Positions 6,589 to 13,762 of a DNA stretch of 20,942 bases are shown here, in pieces (positions within the stretch are counted from its first letter, which is position 1; each line of letters opens with the position of its first letter). Location: contig CAZTHK010000034.1 of the NCBI GenBank assembly GCA_964613215.1, positions 1 to 20,942 of the forward strand, read 5' to 3'. The DNA is from CAZTHK01 sp964613215. Lineage in GTDB: Bacteria > Krumholzibacteriota > Krumholzibacteriia > Krumholzibacteriales > CAZTHK01. The notes under the pieces are model-generated. The model ran no database searches, was not told the DNA's origin, and was given only the letters and a program-made list of their open reading frames with translations. A program made the position numbers and the translations under genes.

Positions 6589-7967
6589 AAAGGAACATGT
6601 CCCCGTCCAGTGGCTTATTATCCCGCTGGTCCTTGATTATTATTTTATCAATGGGCCTGCCATACCTCTCCTGCTCGGATGACTGCACCTGTCCCACCAT
6701 TGAAGATAACCAGGAACATACCATATACACCAGCATCAACTGCGCAGAAAACGGAAAGATAGCAATCCGGGTGGATATCCCCGAACAGCCCAGGTATGGT
6801 GCCAGTGCACCGGTGGTTGCGATAGCATCCACCTGGTTCGTGGAAAAATACAACCAGCCGGCGGTACCATTTCACGCTGTATACAATCCAGTGGATGTGG
6901 GTGCCATTGCGGTATTTAATCTATGGCCCGGCAAAACTGATCCGGAATCCGGCATGAGCAGCGAGGGGGAATATGATTTCGGAGGCCCGAAATCCATCGC
7001 TGCCCTGCGCGACATGATCAGATTTGCTCTGGGCTGGATACCCGATACCAGGGGAAGATACTTACATGAACTCCTCCCGGTAAACCCGCTGTACTGCAAC
7101 ACCGGTCTTTTCGCTTCATCACATGCGGGGGTTGTTGCCACCAACGTGATGGCTTATTACGGTGAAGAACTTACCGGGCTGAAGTATTTCGTGGGAAGAG
7201 AAAACCCTACCATGTCAGAGATGTACGCCCTGGAAATCGGTCATTTCGACCAGGGTCACAATCCTGTTTATAATCCCTGCTATGATCATGAAGGTTACTC
7301 TCAAACCTCACTTGATATCCAGTACCACCGGATAGACTGGATACAGAATGAGACCTGCCCGGAAGGCAGGCCCATGTTCACCGTGGACGGAGGGGATGAT
7401 TACATACTGGATGACAAGGGTCCCCGTATCAACGGGAAGAGATATTTTTCCCATGCTCTGACCCAGGCTTTGATCGATTACGAAGTTTTCTCCGACAGCA
7501 CCTGGCCCGCTGATGTGGCCAGGCCGGAGACGGTGGAGGATTTCTGGCCCTACCGCACACCCATCATGAATTTTGAGGAGATCGGCCAGAAGTTGCCAGA
7601 CCTCAAGGTCCTGCTGCCCTTTGCATCATATGACCATGTACAGGCCGCTCCCGACAAACCCCACATCAGGCAGGCTTACGATGGTTTCCGCAAGAGAGCC
7701 GGCCTGTGGACCAGGCTGAACTGTGATCTGGCCTATACCCGGCACGAGATTCATCACAGTGCCAGCGAAGAGGGCGGGTTTCCCGACAATCCGGCAAATA
7801 CGGAGCCGGAAAACTGGTATTCAGAGGCGCATGACTGGGGTTTCGCCGGGCTGCTCAACGGCGAGATGACAGCCCGTACAGTGCCCCTGGCGGGAATAGC
7901 AGAGATGGCCGACCGGGTTCAGACCGGCAACTGGACTGCCGACCTGGATTCTGTATTAATAGAATAA
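6585..7967 (+). CDS. Secreted alpha/beta-hydrolase-like lipoprotein
   Basis: A 460-residue exported protein with a hydrophobic signal (about 12-28) and cysteines at 30, 34 and 36; LPYLSC is an imperfect lipobox, so lipidation is likely but not certain. The centre looks like an alpha/beta hydrolase: beta-strands (APVVAIAS, GAIAVFNLWPG), then YDFGGPKSIAALRDMIRFALG, then the nucleophile-elbow-like LFASSHAGV with Ser179. A candidate catalytic His lies in ASYDHVQ or the HEIHHS region near the C-terminus. The substrate is unknown. The start overlaps the stop of the citrate-synthase-like pseudogene (ATGA at 6585), and GGGAGGAG at 6565-6572 lies 12 nt ahead. A second ATG at 6597 is possible. The overlap suggests the two were once translationally coupled. 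Function beyond fold is not supported. Confidence 0.75.
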   Translation: MKRNMSPSSGLLSRWSLIIILSMGLPYLSCSDDCTCPTIEDNQEHTIYTSINCAENGKIAIRVDIPEQPRYGASAPVVAIASTWFVEKYNQPAVPFHAVYNPVDVGAIAVFNLWPGKTDPESGMSSEGEYDFGGPKSIAALRDMIRFALGWIPDTRGRYLHELLPVNPLYCNTGLFASSHAGVVATNVMAYYGEELTGLKYFVGRENPTMSEMYALEIGHFDQGHNPVYNPCYDHEGYSQTSLDIQYHRIDWIQNETCPEGRPMFTVDGGDDYILDDKGPRINGKRYFSHALTQALIDYEVFSDSTWPADVARPETVEDFWPYRTPIMNFEEIGQKLPDLKVLLPFASYDHVQAAPDKPHIRQAYDGFRKRAGLWTRLNCDLAYTRHEIHHSASEEGGFPDNPANTEPENWYSEAHDWGFAGLLNGEMTARTVPLAGIAEMADRVQTGNWTADLDSVLIE

Positions 7968-8119
7968 CAGCGGGTCCGGCAAAGCCTTTTTCGCCACTTA
8001 TTCTCTAAATTTTTTCCTGCCCCTACCGAAAATAAAGGAACAGAAAATGCAATTTAGGGCTTGACGGACCATATTAGTTTATATAGCTTACCCAAAACAA
8101 AAACCGGGAGTGATTTTAA

Positions 8120-9031
8120 GTGTCTAAAATAGCGAAATTAAACTTTGCGGGGAGCTGCCTGATCACTGCTGCTATTATCTCACTGTTCCTGGGGGGAAGC
8201 AGCCCCGAAGAACAACCGGTCCCCAGCGGCCGGGAAGGAGACAGCATTAAGAGTTCATCCCGGCTGTCTCTGATTACCACCGTCCCGGACCTATCCGCCT
8301 GCAGTAATGTGCGGGAGAAGAAGGAGGAGTTCTTCGGGTTTTTGCGGCCGGTGGTGGAGGCTGAAAACGCCAGAATAGTGGATCAGCGTGAGAAGCTCCT
8401 GGAGCTACATAATAAATCAGGGTCAGGCGGCAATCTGTCCACCGGAGAGTTCCGTTGGCTGCAAGAGATATCCGCTCAATACGAGGCGGGCGACCCGGCT
8501 CCCCACCGTGAAAGCTGGTGGCGTCTGATGACGAGGAGGATGGATATAATCCCCACCCCCCTCGCCCTGGTACAGGCGGCCATGGAATCAGGCTGGGGTA
8601 CCTCCCGTTTTGCCCGGGAGGGCAACAACCTGTTCGGCCAGTGGTGCTTCAACCGGAACCGGGGACTGATTCCCAGAAGGCGCAAGCCTGGCTCCAACCA
8701 CCTGGTGGCAACATTCCCCACCGTCAATGAATCGGTGCGGAGCTACATGAGAAACCTGAACACCAATGCAGCATACCGGGAATTCAGGGCCCTGAGAGCG
8801 GAAAGGCGGGAAAAGGACAACCTCACCAATGGCTACCAGCTGGCCGGCCTCCTGCATAATTATTCAGAACGCAGGGACGAGTATGTTCAGAAACTTCAAA
8901 TGATCATGAGGGTTAACCGGCAACTTCTGCAGGTCTCCATACAGGAGGGAGAGGATTACTGCCAGGTTCCCACAGCAGAGCAGGTACCGGGCAGGGAGCC
9001 CGAAGTACCTGCTGCCGGCACTTTGGATTGA
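8120..9031 (+). CDS. bax: Bax-like glucosaminidase (peptidoglycan hydrolase)
   Basis: A 303-residue exported protein with an N-terminal hydrophobic segment (about 8-26) and a C-terminal glucosaminidase (lysozyme-like) domain (about 130-270). It should cleave glycan strands of peptidoglycan. Landmarks are REKKEEFFGFLRPVVEAEN (65-83), typical of the Bax N-terminal region, TPLALVQAAMESGWGTSRFA with the likely catalytic Glu156, GNNLFGQWCF, and FPTVNESVRSYMRNLN. The start is GTG at 8120 with GGGAG at 8106-8110; a GTG at 8110 meets a stop after five codons. A TTGACG (8061-8066) and an AT-rich TATATAG (8080-8086) lie upstream, but their spacing is too short for a convincing promoter. The C-terminal 35 residues are Pro/Glu-rich. 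It stands next to a PgaB-like deacetylase, suggesting envelope-glycan work, though each seems separately transcribed. Confidence 0.88.
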   Translation: MSKIAKLNFAGSCLITAAIISLFLGGSSPEEQPVPSGREGDSIKSSSRLSLITTVPDLSACSNVREKKEEFFGFLRPVVEAENARIVDQREKLLELHNKSGSGGNLSTGEFRWLQEISAQYEAGDPAPHRESWWRLMTRRMDIIPTPLALVQAAMESGWGTSRFAREGNNLFGQWCFNRNRGLIPRRRKPGSNHLVATFPTVNESVRSYMRNLNTNAAYREFRALRAERREKDNLTNGYQLAGLLHNYSERRDEYVQKLQMIMRVNRQLLQVSIQEGEDYCQVPTAEQVPGREPEVPAAGTLD

Positions 9032-9093
9032 CCCGGTTCCATCCCATCAGGTTTAACAACATCAGACAGCTCAAGCTGAATTAGCTTCCACGC

Positions 9094-9271
9094 CCGGCTT
9101 ATTCATAAACTTATTCCCGCCTGGTACAGTGGCAGTGAGAATAGAACCCCGCCGGTCCGGGTTGTTGCTCCATGGATGTATTAAGGTTGCAGAAAGGGGA
9201 AGGGATAAAACCGTCAAATTCAACCCGCAGGCGCCCGGCCGTAATGCATACGGTTTTTATGAATTATCCGG
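9094..9271. repeat. MITE-like element with 16-bp terminal inverted repeats
   Basis: The left end CCGGCTTATTCATAAA (9094-9109) and the reverse complement of the right end (9256-9271, CCGGATAATTCATAAA) match at 14 of 16 positions. The same sequence opens the dispersed repeats at 84 and 4218. The 178-bp element has no transposase frame. No direct target-site duplication is obvious beside it. After the left end it shares only weak similarity with the other copies. Confidence 0.5.
9239..9258 (+). terminator. Short terminator-like hairpin inside the MITE-like element
   Basis: CCGTA (9239-9243) pairs with TACGG (9249-9253) around a 5-nt loop, followed by TTTTT (9254-9258). Two upstream G can pair with the first T by wobble. 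The stem is short, so efficiency is doubtful. It could end transcription from bax. Confidence 0.35.
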
Positions 9272-9408
9272 AATAGTAATTTTTGTTCGCTCCAGGCGGC
9301 TTAACCGGGTCTTTCCGGGGGAGGGTGGTATTAAATAATTTCGCACTGTGAATATATATGATACGATAAGCCGGTGAAGGCATAATTTATCCTGTCAGTG
9401 AAGAAATT

Positions 9409-10485
9409 ATGGTTATGAAAAATTACGGCATTAAATATATATTGGGATCAATTATTCTGGCCGGGATTATTCAACTGTTGACTTCACCCCTCCCCGCTGC
9501 CGATCACGGGGTGGTCTTCCAGTATCACCATATCAGCGGGAATACTCCCCCTTCCACCAGCATTCCACCGCAGCAGTTCGAAGCACACCTGGACTATCTG
9601 GAAAAAAATAACTTCCATGTACTTCCCCTGGACAGTATGGTAACGCTCCTGAGGGAGGGGGGGCGACTGCCGGACCGTAGTGTTGCTATAACCATGGATG
9701 ATGCATATACATCCATATACACCGAAGCATTTCCCCGGCTCAGGAGGCGTAACTGGCCCTTTACCGTTTTCGTTGCCACCGAAGGGGTGGACCGGGAATA
9801 CAAAAACCTCCTCAGCTGGGATCAGATCAGGGAGATGGCGGAATACGGAGCCGGATTCGAAAGCCATGGTCATACCCACAGCCACCTGATCAGGAGAAAA
9901 CCAGGTGAAAGTGAGGAGAAATGGAAAAAGCGGGTGACCGAAGACATCACTATCTCTATCAGAAGGCTGAGGGAGGAGCTGGGCACCAACTCGGGATTAT
10001 TCGCCTATCCATACGGAGAATACAGTGATGAACTCAAAAAGATCGTTCTGAACCTTGGTCTCACCGGTTTCGGACAGCACTCCGGACCCATCTGGAGCGA
10101 AGGCGATTTCGGGGCTCTTCCCCGTTTCCCGGTATCCGGAATATTTGCCGATCTGGATCAGTTTGCTCTCAAGGCTCAGACCCTGCCCCTTCCGGTAATC
10201 CATGCCGATCCATCCGATCCGGTGCTGCCTCCGGGAGTAACCAGACCGGCACTTCAGCTCAAACTGGCCCCGGGGGGGTACAATCAGGCCAGCCTGGCCT
10301 GCTTCATCAGCGGAGAGGGTAGAGCTGAGATCCAGTGGATTAACGGAGAAGAGAATCTAATCAGAATACGCCCCGGAGAACCCCTCCCCCCCGGCAGGAG
10401 CCGCTTCAACATCACCGCCCCCTCCATGGATGGGAAGAGATACTACTGGTACAGCCATCTCTGGATCCGGCCCGCCGGCGGCTGA
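9409..10485 (+). CDS. Polysaccharide deacetylase, PgaB/NodB type, with C-terminal beta domain
   Basis: A 358-residue exported carbohydrate esterase 4 protein. A hydrophobic signal (about 9-31) precedes a PgaB-like NodB domain (about 34-250): VVFQYHHIS, then PPQQFEAHLDYL, motif 1 as ITMDDAY (Asp97, Asp98), motif 2 as SHGHTHSHL (His155 and His159 as likely metal ligands), and motif 3 as FAYPYGEYSD. Such enzymes remove acetyl groups from poly-N-acetylglucosamine or related glycans. About 95 extra residues (265-358) form a beta-rich domain ending HLWIRPAGG; it is not the glycoside-hydrolase half of E. coli PgaB. No pgaC-type synthase is nearby, so the substrate is unknown. The ATG at 9409 and another at 9415 are both possible; the ribosome site is weak (GTGAAGAA, 9398-9405). 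A 6-bp hairpin surrounds the stop codon (10479-10495). Confidence 0.88.
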   Translation: MVMKNYGIKYILGSIILAGIIQLLTSPLPAADHGVVFQYHHISGNTPPSTSIPPQQFEAHLDYLEKNNFHVLPLDSMVTLLREGGRLPDRSVAITMDDAYTSIYTEAFPRLRRRNWPFTVFVATEGVDREYKNLLSWDQIREMAEYGAGFESHGHTHSHLIRRKPGESEEKWKKRVTEDITISIRRLREELGTNSGLFAYPYGEYSDELKKIVLNLGLTGFGQHSGPIWSEGDFGALPRFPVSGIFADLDQFALKAQTLPLPVIHADPSDPVLPPGVTRPALQLKLAPGGYNQASLACFISGEGRAEIQWINGEENLIRIRPGEPLPPGRSRFNITAPSMDGKRYYWYSHLWIRPAGG

Positions 10486-10799
10486 GTTACAGCCGGGATA
10501 CTTCCGGAACTCCCTGATCTTATATCGAAATAAACCGCCGGGCACCACGGTTGTATTCCTCCCGCCCGGCAGCAAGCCACCCGGGAAAAGATGCAGATTC
10601 AAACCGGGTTGGATGGATACCCGTTCAAAGGGAACAGCCCGGGATATCATGCGGAATTCAGGTCCCCCGGTGCAAGCGGGTCATATAGTATGGACGGGCG
10701 GAGCACTTCCTTGCCGAATTCAGTTGAACAGATCCCCGGCTGCACTTGTCGCACAGTATTATAGTAAGCCCTTGATATGCAACTAATCATCCGCCGTCC
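10486..10799. other. Non-coding stretch after the deacetylase gene
   Basis: Plus and minus frames of about 100 codons cross this region, but both run into the deacetylase gene, lack ribosome sites and show only low-complexity Pro/Gly composition. I see no gene and no repeat here. A decayed gene cannot be excluded, since the GC content stays coding-like up to about 10740. Confidence 0.4.
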
Positions 10800-10828
10800 T
10801 TGATATTCAGGCAGTTATATGATAAAAT
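10800..10828 (+). promoter_or_regulatory. Strong sigma70-type promoter
   Basis: TTGATA (10800-10805) and TAAAAT (10823-10828) are separated by exactly 17 bp. Transcription would start near 10835-10837, directly at the foot of the nested hairpin described next. Confidence 0.6.
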
Positions 10829-10834
10829 ATAATA

Positions 10835-10897
10835 AAGGGAATCCGAGGAACACCGCCTGAATACAGGCAAGCACAAGGATGTGTTTCTCGGATTTTT
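10835..10897 (+). ncRNA. Candidate small RNA or attenuator leader, nested hairpin
   Basis: AATCCGAGGAACAC (10840-10853) pairs with GTGTTTCTCGGATT (10881-10894) over 14 bp with one G-U. Inside lies a perfect hairpin GCCTG-AATA-CAGGC (10855-10868) and a 12-nt unpaired strand (10869-10880). The stem is followed by T to 10897 and sits immediately downstream of a good promoter, so the predicted transcript is about 60 nt. It could be a free-standing small RNA, or a leader that ends transcription before the lipoprotein gene at 10964. It matches no riboswitch class that I recognise. Confidence 0.5.
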
Positions 10898-10963
10898 GCG
10901 TATTGAACTTGAATAAATCAGCGCTCACAGGCAACTTTCGAACACTGCACCAGGGAGTGAGCC

Positions 10964-11620
10964 ATGAAGAACCTGATCCTGATCACCCTGATTTCCGCAG
11001 CCGTGGCATTATTTATATTTTACGGCTGTGACGGCGACCATACCACCAACGTAACGGTAGAGGACGGAGAGGCAAGCGGAACCGGCGGCGACGGCGGGAA
11101 AATCACCGTTATCGACACAGTCTATCTTGATGACTGTCCACCCTGTGACCCGGACACGGTATACGGAGACTGTCCCCCATGTCCCTCCGGTGATAATCCC
11201 TACGAGGGGGTTTTCTATATAAACAGCTCTGAGATGAAGGATGTAGCCCAGAGTTGCGGCTATACCTTCGTTACCACCAATTATCAGACTGTGACCATCC
11301 GGGACGGCATGATCTGCTTTGCCGGCTGGATGGTGGAGTGGGATGAATCTACCCGCAGCGGTGCCAGCGAATGGTATGAGCATTTAGAAGACAGCGGTCA
11401 ATTCTATGACTATTCCATCAGCTTCACCATCACCTTCTCCGACACCGATCACCTCACCGCTGTGCTCACCTACCATATCGAAGCAGGATATATCGGAAGC
11501 GGGGTATCCTATATCTGTGACGACCAGTTCGCCGTTACGGCGGAAAGGACCACCGTGGAGGGTGCACTGCCCCGGCTGGAGAAAAACATCCTTCCCAGGC
11601 CCCGTCTCACGGAAAAATGA
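10964..11620 (+). CDS. Small lipoprotein with tandem CPPC motifs
   Basis: The 218-residue protein has a hydrophobic signal (about 4-20) ending FIFYGC, a plausible lipobox with Cys22 as the lipidated residue. A Gly/Asp-rich stretch leads to two tandem copies of DTVY-x(2,3)-CPPC (about 51-74: VYLDDCPPCDP and VYGDCPPCPSG). The rest (about 78-205) is a compact beta-rich domain with a few more cysteines and alternating hydrophobic strands; no family is recognised. GGGAG at 10953-10957 lies 6 nt ahead of the ATG. The gene follows the structured RNA at 10835-10897 and may be regulated by it. The CPPC pairs could bind metal, form disulfides or merely be spacer repeats. Confidence 0.75.
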   Translation: MKNLILITLISAAVALFIFYGCDGDHTTNVTVEDGEASGTGGDGGKITVIDTVYLDDCPPCDPDTVYGDCPPCPSGDNPYEGVFYINSSEMKDVAQSCGYTFVTTNYQTVTIRDGMICFAGWMVEWDESTRSGASEWYEHLEDSGQFYDYSISFTITFSDTDHLTAVLTYHIEAGYIGSGVSYICDDQFAVTAERTTVEGALPRLEKNILPRPRLTEK

Positions 11621-11686
11621 TAAACTGGTACAGACCGGTTCCGGATGATTTTGCCTTACCGGACCCAGGCTGCTAAAAAGACACAA

Positions 11687-11722
11687 CCCCCGGTGGATGG
11701 CACAAAAGCCCTTTACCGGGGG
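11687..11722 (+). terminator. Terminator-like hairpin after the small lipoprotein gene
   Basis: CCCCCGGT (11687-11694) and ACCGGGGG (11715-11722) form a perfect 8-bp stem. The 20-nt loop contains GGC/GCC, which can pair further. The following sequence AATTTCTATTT is T-rich but not a clean run. It separates the small lipoprotein gene from the promoter at 11731. Confidence 0.45.
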
Positions 11723-11730
11723 AATTTCTA

Positions 11731-11759
11731 TTTATATCAGGCATCACAGGAATTATAAT
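11731..11759 (+). promoter_or_regulatory. Promoter of the 11804-15773 operon
   Basis: TTTATA (11731-11736) and a perfect TATAAT (11754-11759) are 17 bp apart. The predicted start near 11766 gives a leader of about 38 nt. Confidence 0.5.
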
Positions 11760-11773
11760 ATATTTGTAGCATT

Positions 11774-11802
11774 CGGGCGCCGGCCATATCTGTTGGAGCC
11801 CG
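11774..11802 (+). promoter_or_regulatory. Hairpin around the ribosome site of the 11804 gene
   Basis: CGGGC (11774-11778) can pair with GCCCG (11798-11802), placing GGAG (11795-11798) at the inner edge of the stem just before the ATG. Only 5 bp, so weak alone. It is reported because three other leaders in this window also place the ribosome site in a hairpin. Confidence 0.3.
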
Positions 11803-11803
11803 G

Positions 11804-13762
11804 ATGGTGGAAAGAATGATTAATGTTACAGGCCGTGAGAATCTCAAGCGGTGGTTTCAGAATATGCCTGGCTATTTCAAAAGAATATTACCTGGGGCGC
11901 TATTTGTCTGGCTGATGCTGTTCAGCAGCTGCACCGACTATTCCAGTACCACAGCTCCACAGAAGACGGACCCATCCGTTATGGTATATTATCCCGCCCA
12001 AGCCAGCGGAACCAACTCCTACGCCCGGGTTATACTGTTCAAGTGGCGGGCGGTCAGTGAAGAAAACGAACCGGCCCGGGTCAGATACCTGTTCACACCA
12101 GTTGTGGATACTTCGGGAACATACAATCCCGGATTCGATATACTGGATGATCTGAACAGAAATCCCTGGAGATACCAGGACAGATGGTCATCCTGGATAC
12201 CCTACCACGCCCCCGGCGACTCGGGAAGGAGTACCATTATTGGAGATGACGAAGAGGTGGAGCTGCTGAAGTACCACATCTTCGCCGTGCAGGCCCGGGG
12301 GGAGGAAAACACCATCACCCGGGAATTCCGGGAGGGCTTTAACGCCAGAAAGTTCATAGTGGCTCAACCCAGCGGCCCGGAGCTTATCATGATGGATCCC
12401 GGGCTGGCAGGGTTTAAATTCCTGGGAGAGGGCCTGTCGCCGGCTGAGGTCGAAATACCTCCGGGATATCCTCTCAACTTCAGATGGCAGGCCGATGCAA
12501 GCAGTTACGGTGGTGGCATCAGGGGATTCCGGTATGGTTGGGATATAACCGGACTGGAAAGCTGGGAGGCTCCCTTCAGCGGAGAAGCCGAATCCATCCC
12601 CGAAACAGCCTTTTACAGCGGAGTACATACCCTCACTGTGGAAGTTTCGGATCTGCAGGGTAATATTACCAGGGGAATAATACATTTCACCGTGGTACCA
12701 TTCCCCATGACCAGGAACCTCCTGTGGGTGGATGACTTCTATTCGGTTTCCTTTCCGATTGAGGACTACTCTCATCCGCCGGAATACCGTCACGATCAAT
12801 TCTGGCTGGATATATGCTCCAGGGCCCTGGGTTTCGATCCCTCCCTGGATGTGTTCGATTGCGATGAACATAGAGCCCCCCCCGATCTCCGGACCATGGG
12901 GAACTACAAGAATATCATCTGGACCTATTCATCCTCCTGCGACTACTGGAGTGAACTGGTTCATTTCATTCCCGGGGATAAGATAAGCCAGCAGAGTCCG
13001 GGTACCATAAACTATCTCCCCTCCTATCTAACCATGGGAGGACATCTGTGGACCCTGGGAAGATCGGAAAGAAGAGGGGGATTGGCATCGGTGATCGATC
13101 CGGGAAATATGATCTTCCCCTTCAATCTGGAATGCGAAATAAACGGTATAAATCCGGATGGGCGTTGTGACCGGGGCGGAGTCAAGAGCATGGCATACCG
13201 GGATTACTGCGTCACCGTGATAGACAAGGTGAAGGGCAGATTCAGACCGGATGACATGCCGGAGAGGCGTTTAGATCACTATGACGTCATGGAATACGCA
13301 TACAGGGACAACTCCCTTCCCCGGAACAGCTCCTGCCCCGGCATGCCCCGGCGGCTGAAACTATGGAGCGAGGTAACCGCTCCGGGAAGATTCTTCGATC
13401 CGGATTCATCATCCAGCCCGGGTGGTTTCACCTATGTGGAACTTTACGACCCGGAATACTGGATGCAAAGGAAAGGCCTGATATCGCAGGCCTGTTTCAC
13501 TCCACTTTACCGCATGAAGGCCAAAAATGACACCTCTGCGGTGGATCATTCCACCGCAGCTATATGGCTTACCAGGTATGACCATGTGGTTCCTTCGGTG
13601 GCTTCAGGCCCCGCCGTGGCAGCTCCCAGCTTTCACTTCGGATTTCCCCTCTGGTTCTTCAACCGGAGTGAGGTGGACAGTTTGGCGGATGCCATTTTCG
13701 GCCGGTGGCAAATCAGCGACCCTGCTCTGATCGGGCAAACCAGCCGGAGGCAATATGAATAA
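11804..13762 (+). CDS. Lipoprotein with Ig-like repeats and a GATase-like C-terminal domain
   Basis: The 652-residue protein has a signal ending FVWLMLFSSC (Cys43 lipidated by inference). Residues about 55-300 look like two beta-sandwich (FN3/Ig-like) units, with VILFKWRAV and LNFRWQADASSYGGG typical of such domains. From RNLLWVDDF (about 303) to FGFPLWFF (about 620) runs a domain resembling the class I glutamine amidotransferase-like fold: a strand ending VDD, then YKNIIWTYSSS, then a glycine turn GGHLWTLGR. No catalytic Cys-His pair is evident, so it is probably not enzymatic. The whole protein is a paralogue of the one at 18437, with shared stretches such as DYCVTVIDKV, PGRFFDP and YDPEYWM. 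Its last 8 bases overlap the next gene, so the two are probably one operon. ATG 11816 is an alternative start. Confidence 0.75.
   Translation: MVERMINVTGRENLKRWFQNMPGYFKRILPGALFVWLMLFSSCTDYSSTTAPQKTDPSVMVYYPAQASGTNSYARVILFKWRAVSEENEPARVRYLFTPVVDTSGTYNPGFDILDDLNRNPWRYQDRWSSWIPYHAPGDSGRSTIIGDDEEVELLKYHIFAVQARGEENTITREFREGFNARKFIVAQPSGPELIMMDPGLAGFKFLGEGLSPAEVEIPPGYPLNFRWQADASSYGGGIRGFRYGWDITGLESWEAPFSGEAESIPETAFYSGVHTLTVEVSDLQGNITRGIIHFTVVPFPMTRNLLWVDDFYSVSFPIEDYSHPPEYRHDQFWLDICSRALGFDPSLDVFDCDEHRAPPDLRTMGNYKNIIWTYSSSCDYWSELVHFIPGDKISQQSPGTINYLPSYLTMGGHLWTLGRSERRGGLASVIDPGNMIFPFNLECEINGINPDGRCDRGGVKSMAYRDYCVTVIDKVKGRFRPDDMPERRLDHYDVMEYAYRDNSLPRNSSCPGMPRRLKLWSEVTAPGRFFDPDSSSSPGGFTYVELYDPEYWMQRKGLISQACFTPLYRMKAKNDTSAVDHSTAAIWLTRYDHVVPSVASGPAVAAPSFHFGFPLWFFNRSEVDSLADAIFGRWQISDPALIGQTSRRQYE

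Larger units (their letters stand above)
9032..9408. other. Spacer with MITE-like element between bax and deacetylase genes
   Basis: Most of this spacer is the inverted-repeat-bounded element 9094-9271. A 69-codon frame (9129-9338) runs through it and out of its right end, has no ribosome site or recognisable protein, and is not called. The last 130 bases are AT-rich and should hold the promoter of the deacetylase gene; no clear box pair is seen. Confidence 0.5.

Noticed and set aside
8061..8086. TTGACG with TATATA as a promoter for the glucosaminidase gene
   Set aside because: Only about 13 bp separate the two boxes, too short for a standard sigma70 promoter, so it is only mentioned in the gene entry.
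9129..9338. A 69-codon GTG-started frame between bax and the deacetylase gene
   Set aside because: It crosses the right end of the MITE-like element, has no ribosome site and no protein-like pattern.
10744..10785. Minus-strand TATAAT with TTGCAT as a promoter
   Set aside because: Spacing is about 13 bp and no minus-strand gene lies downstream.
10430..10786. A 118-codon plus-strand frame after the deacetylase gene
   Set aside because: It begins inside the deacetylase gene, lacks a ribosome site and has low-complexity Pro/Gly/Lys composition without a recognisable domain.
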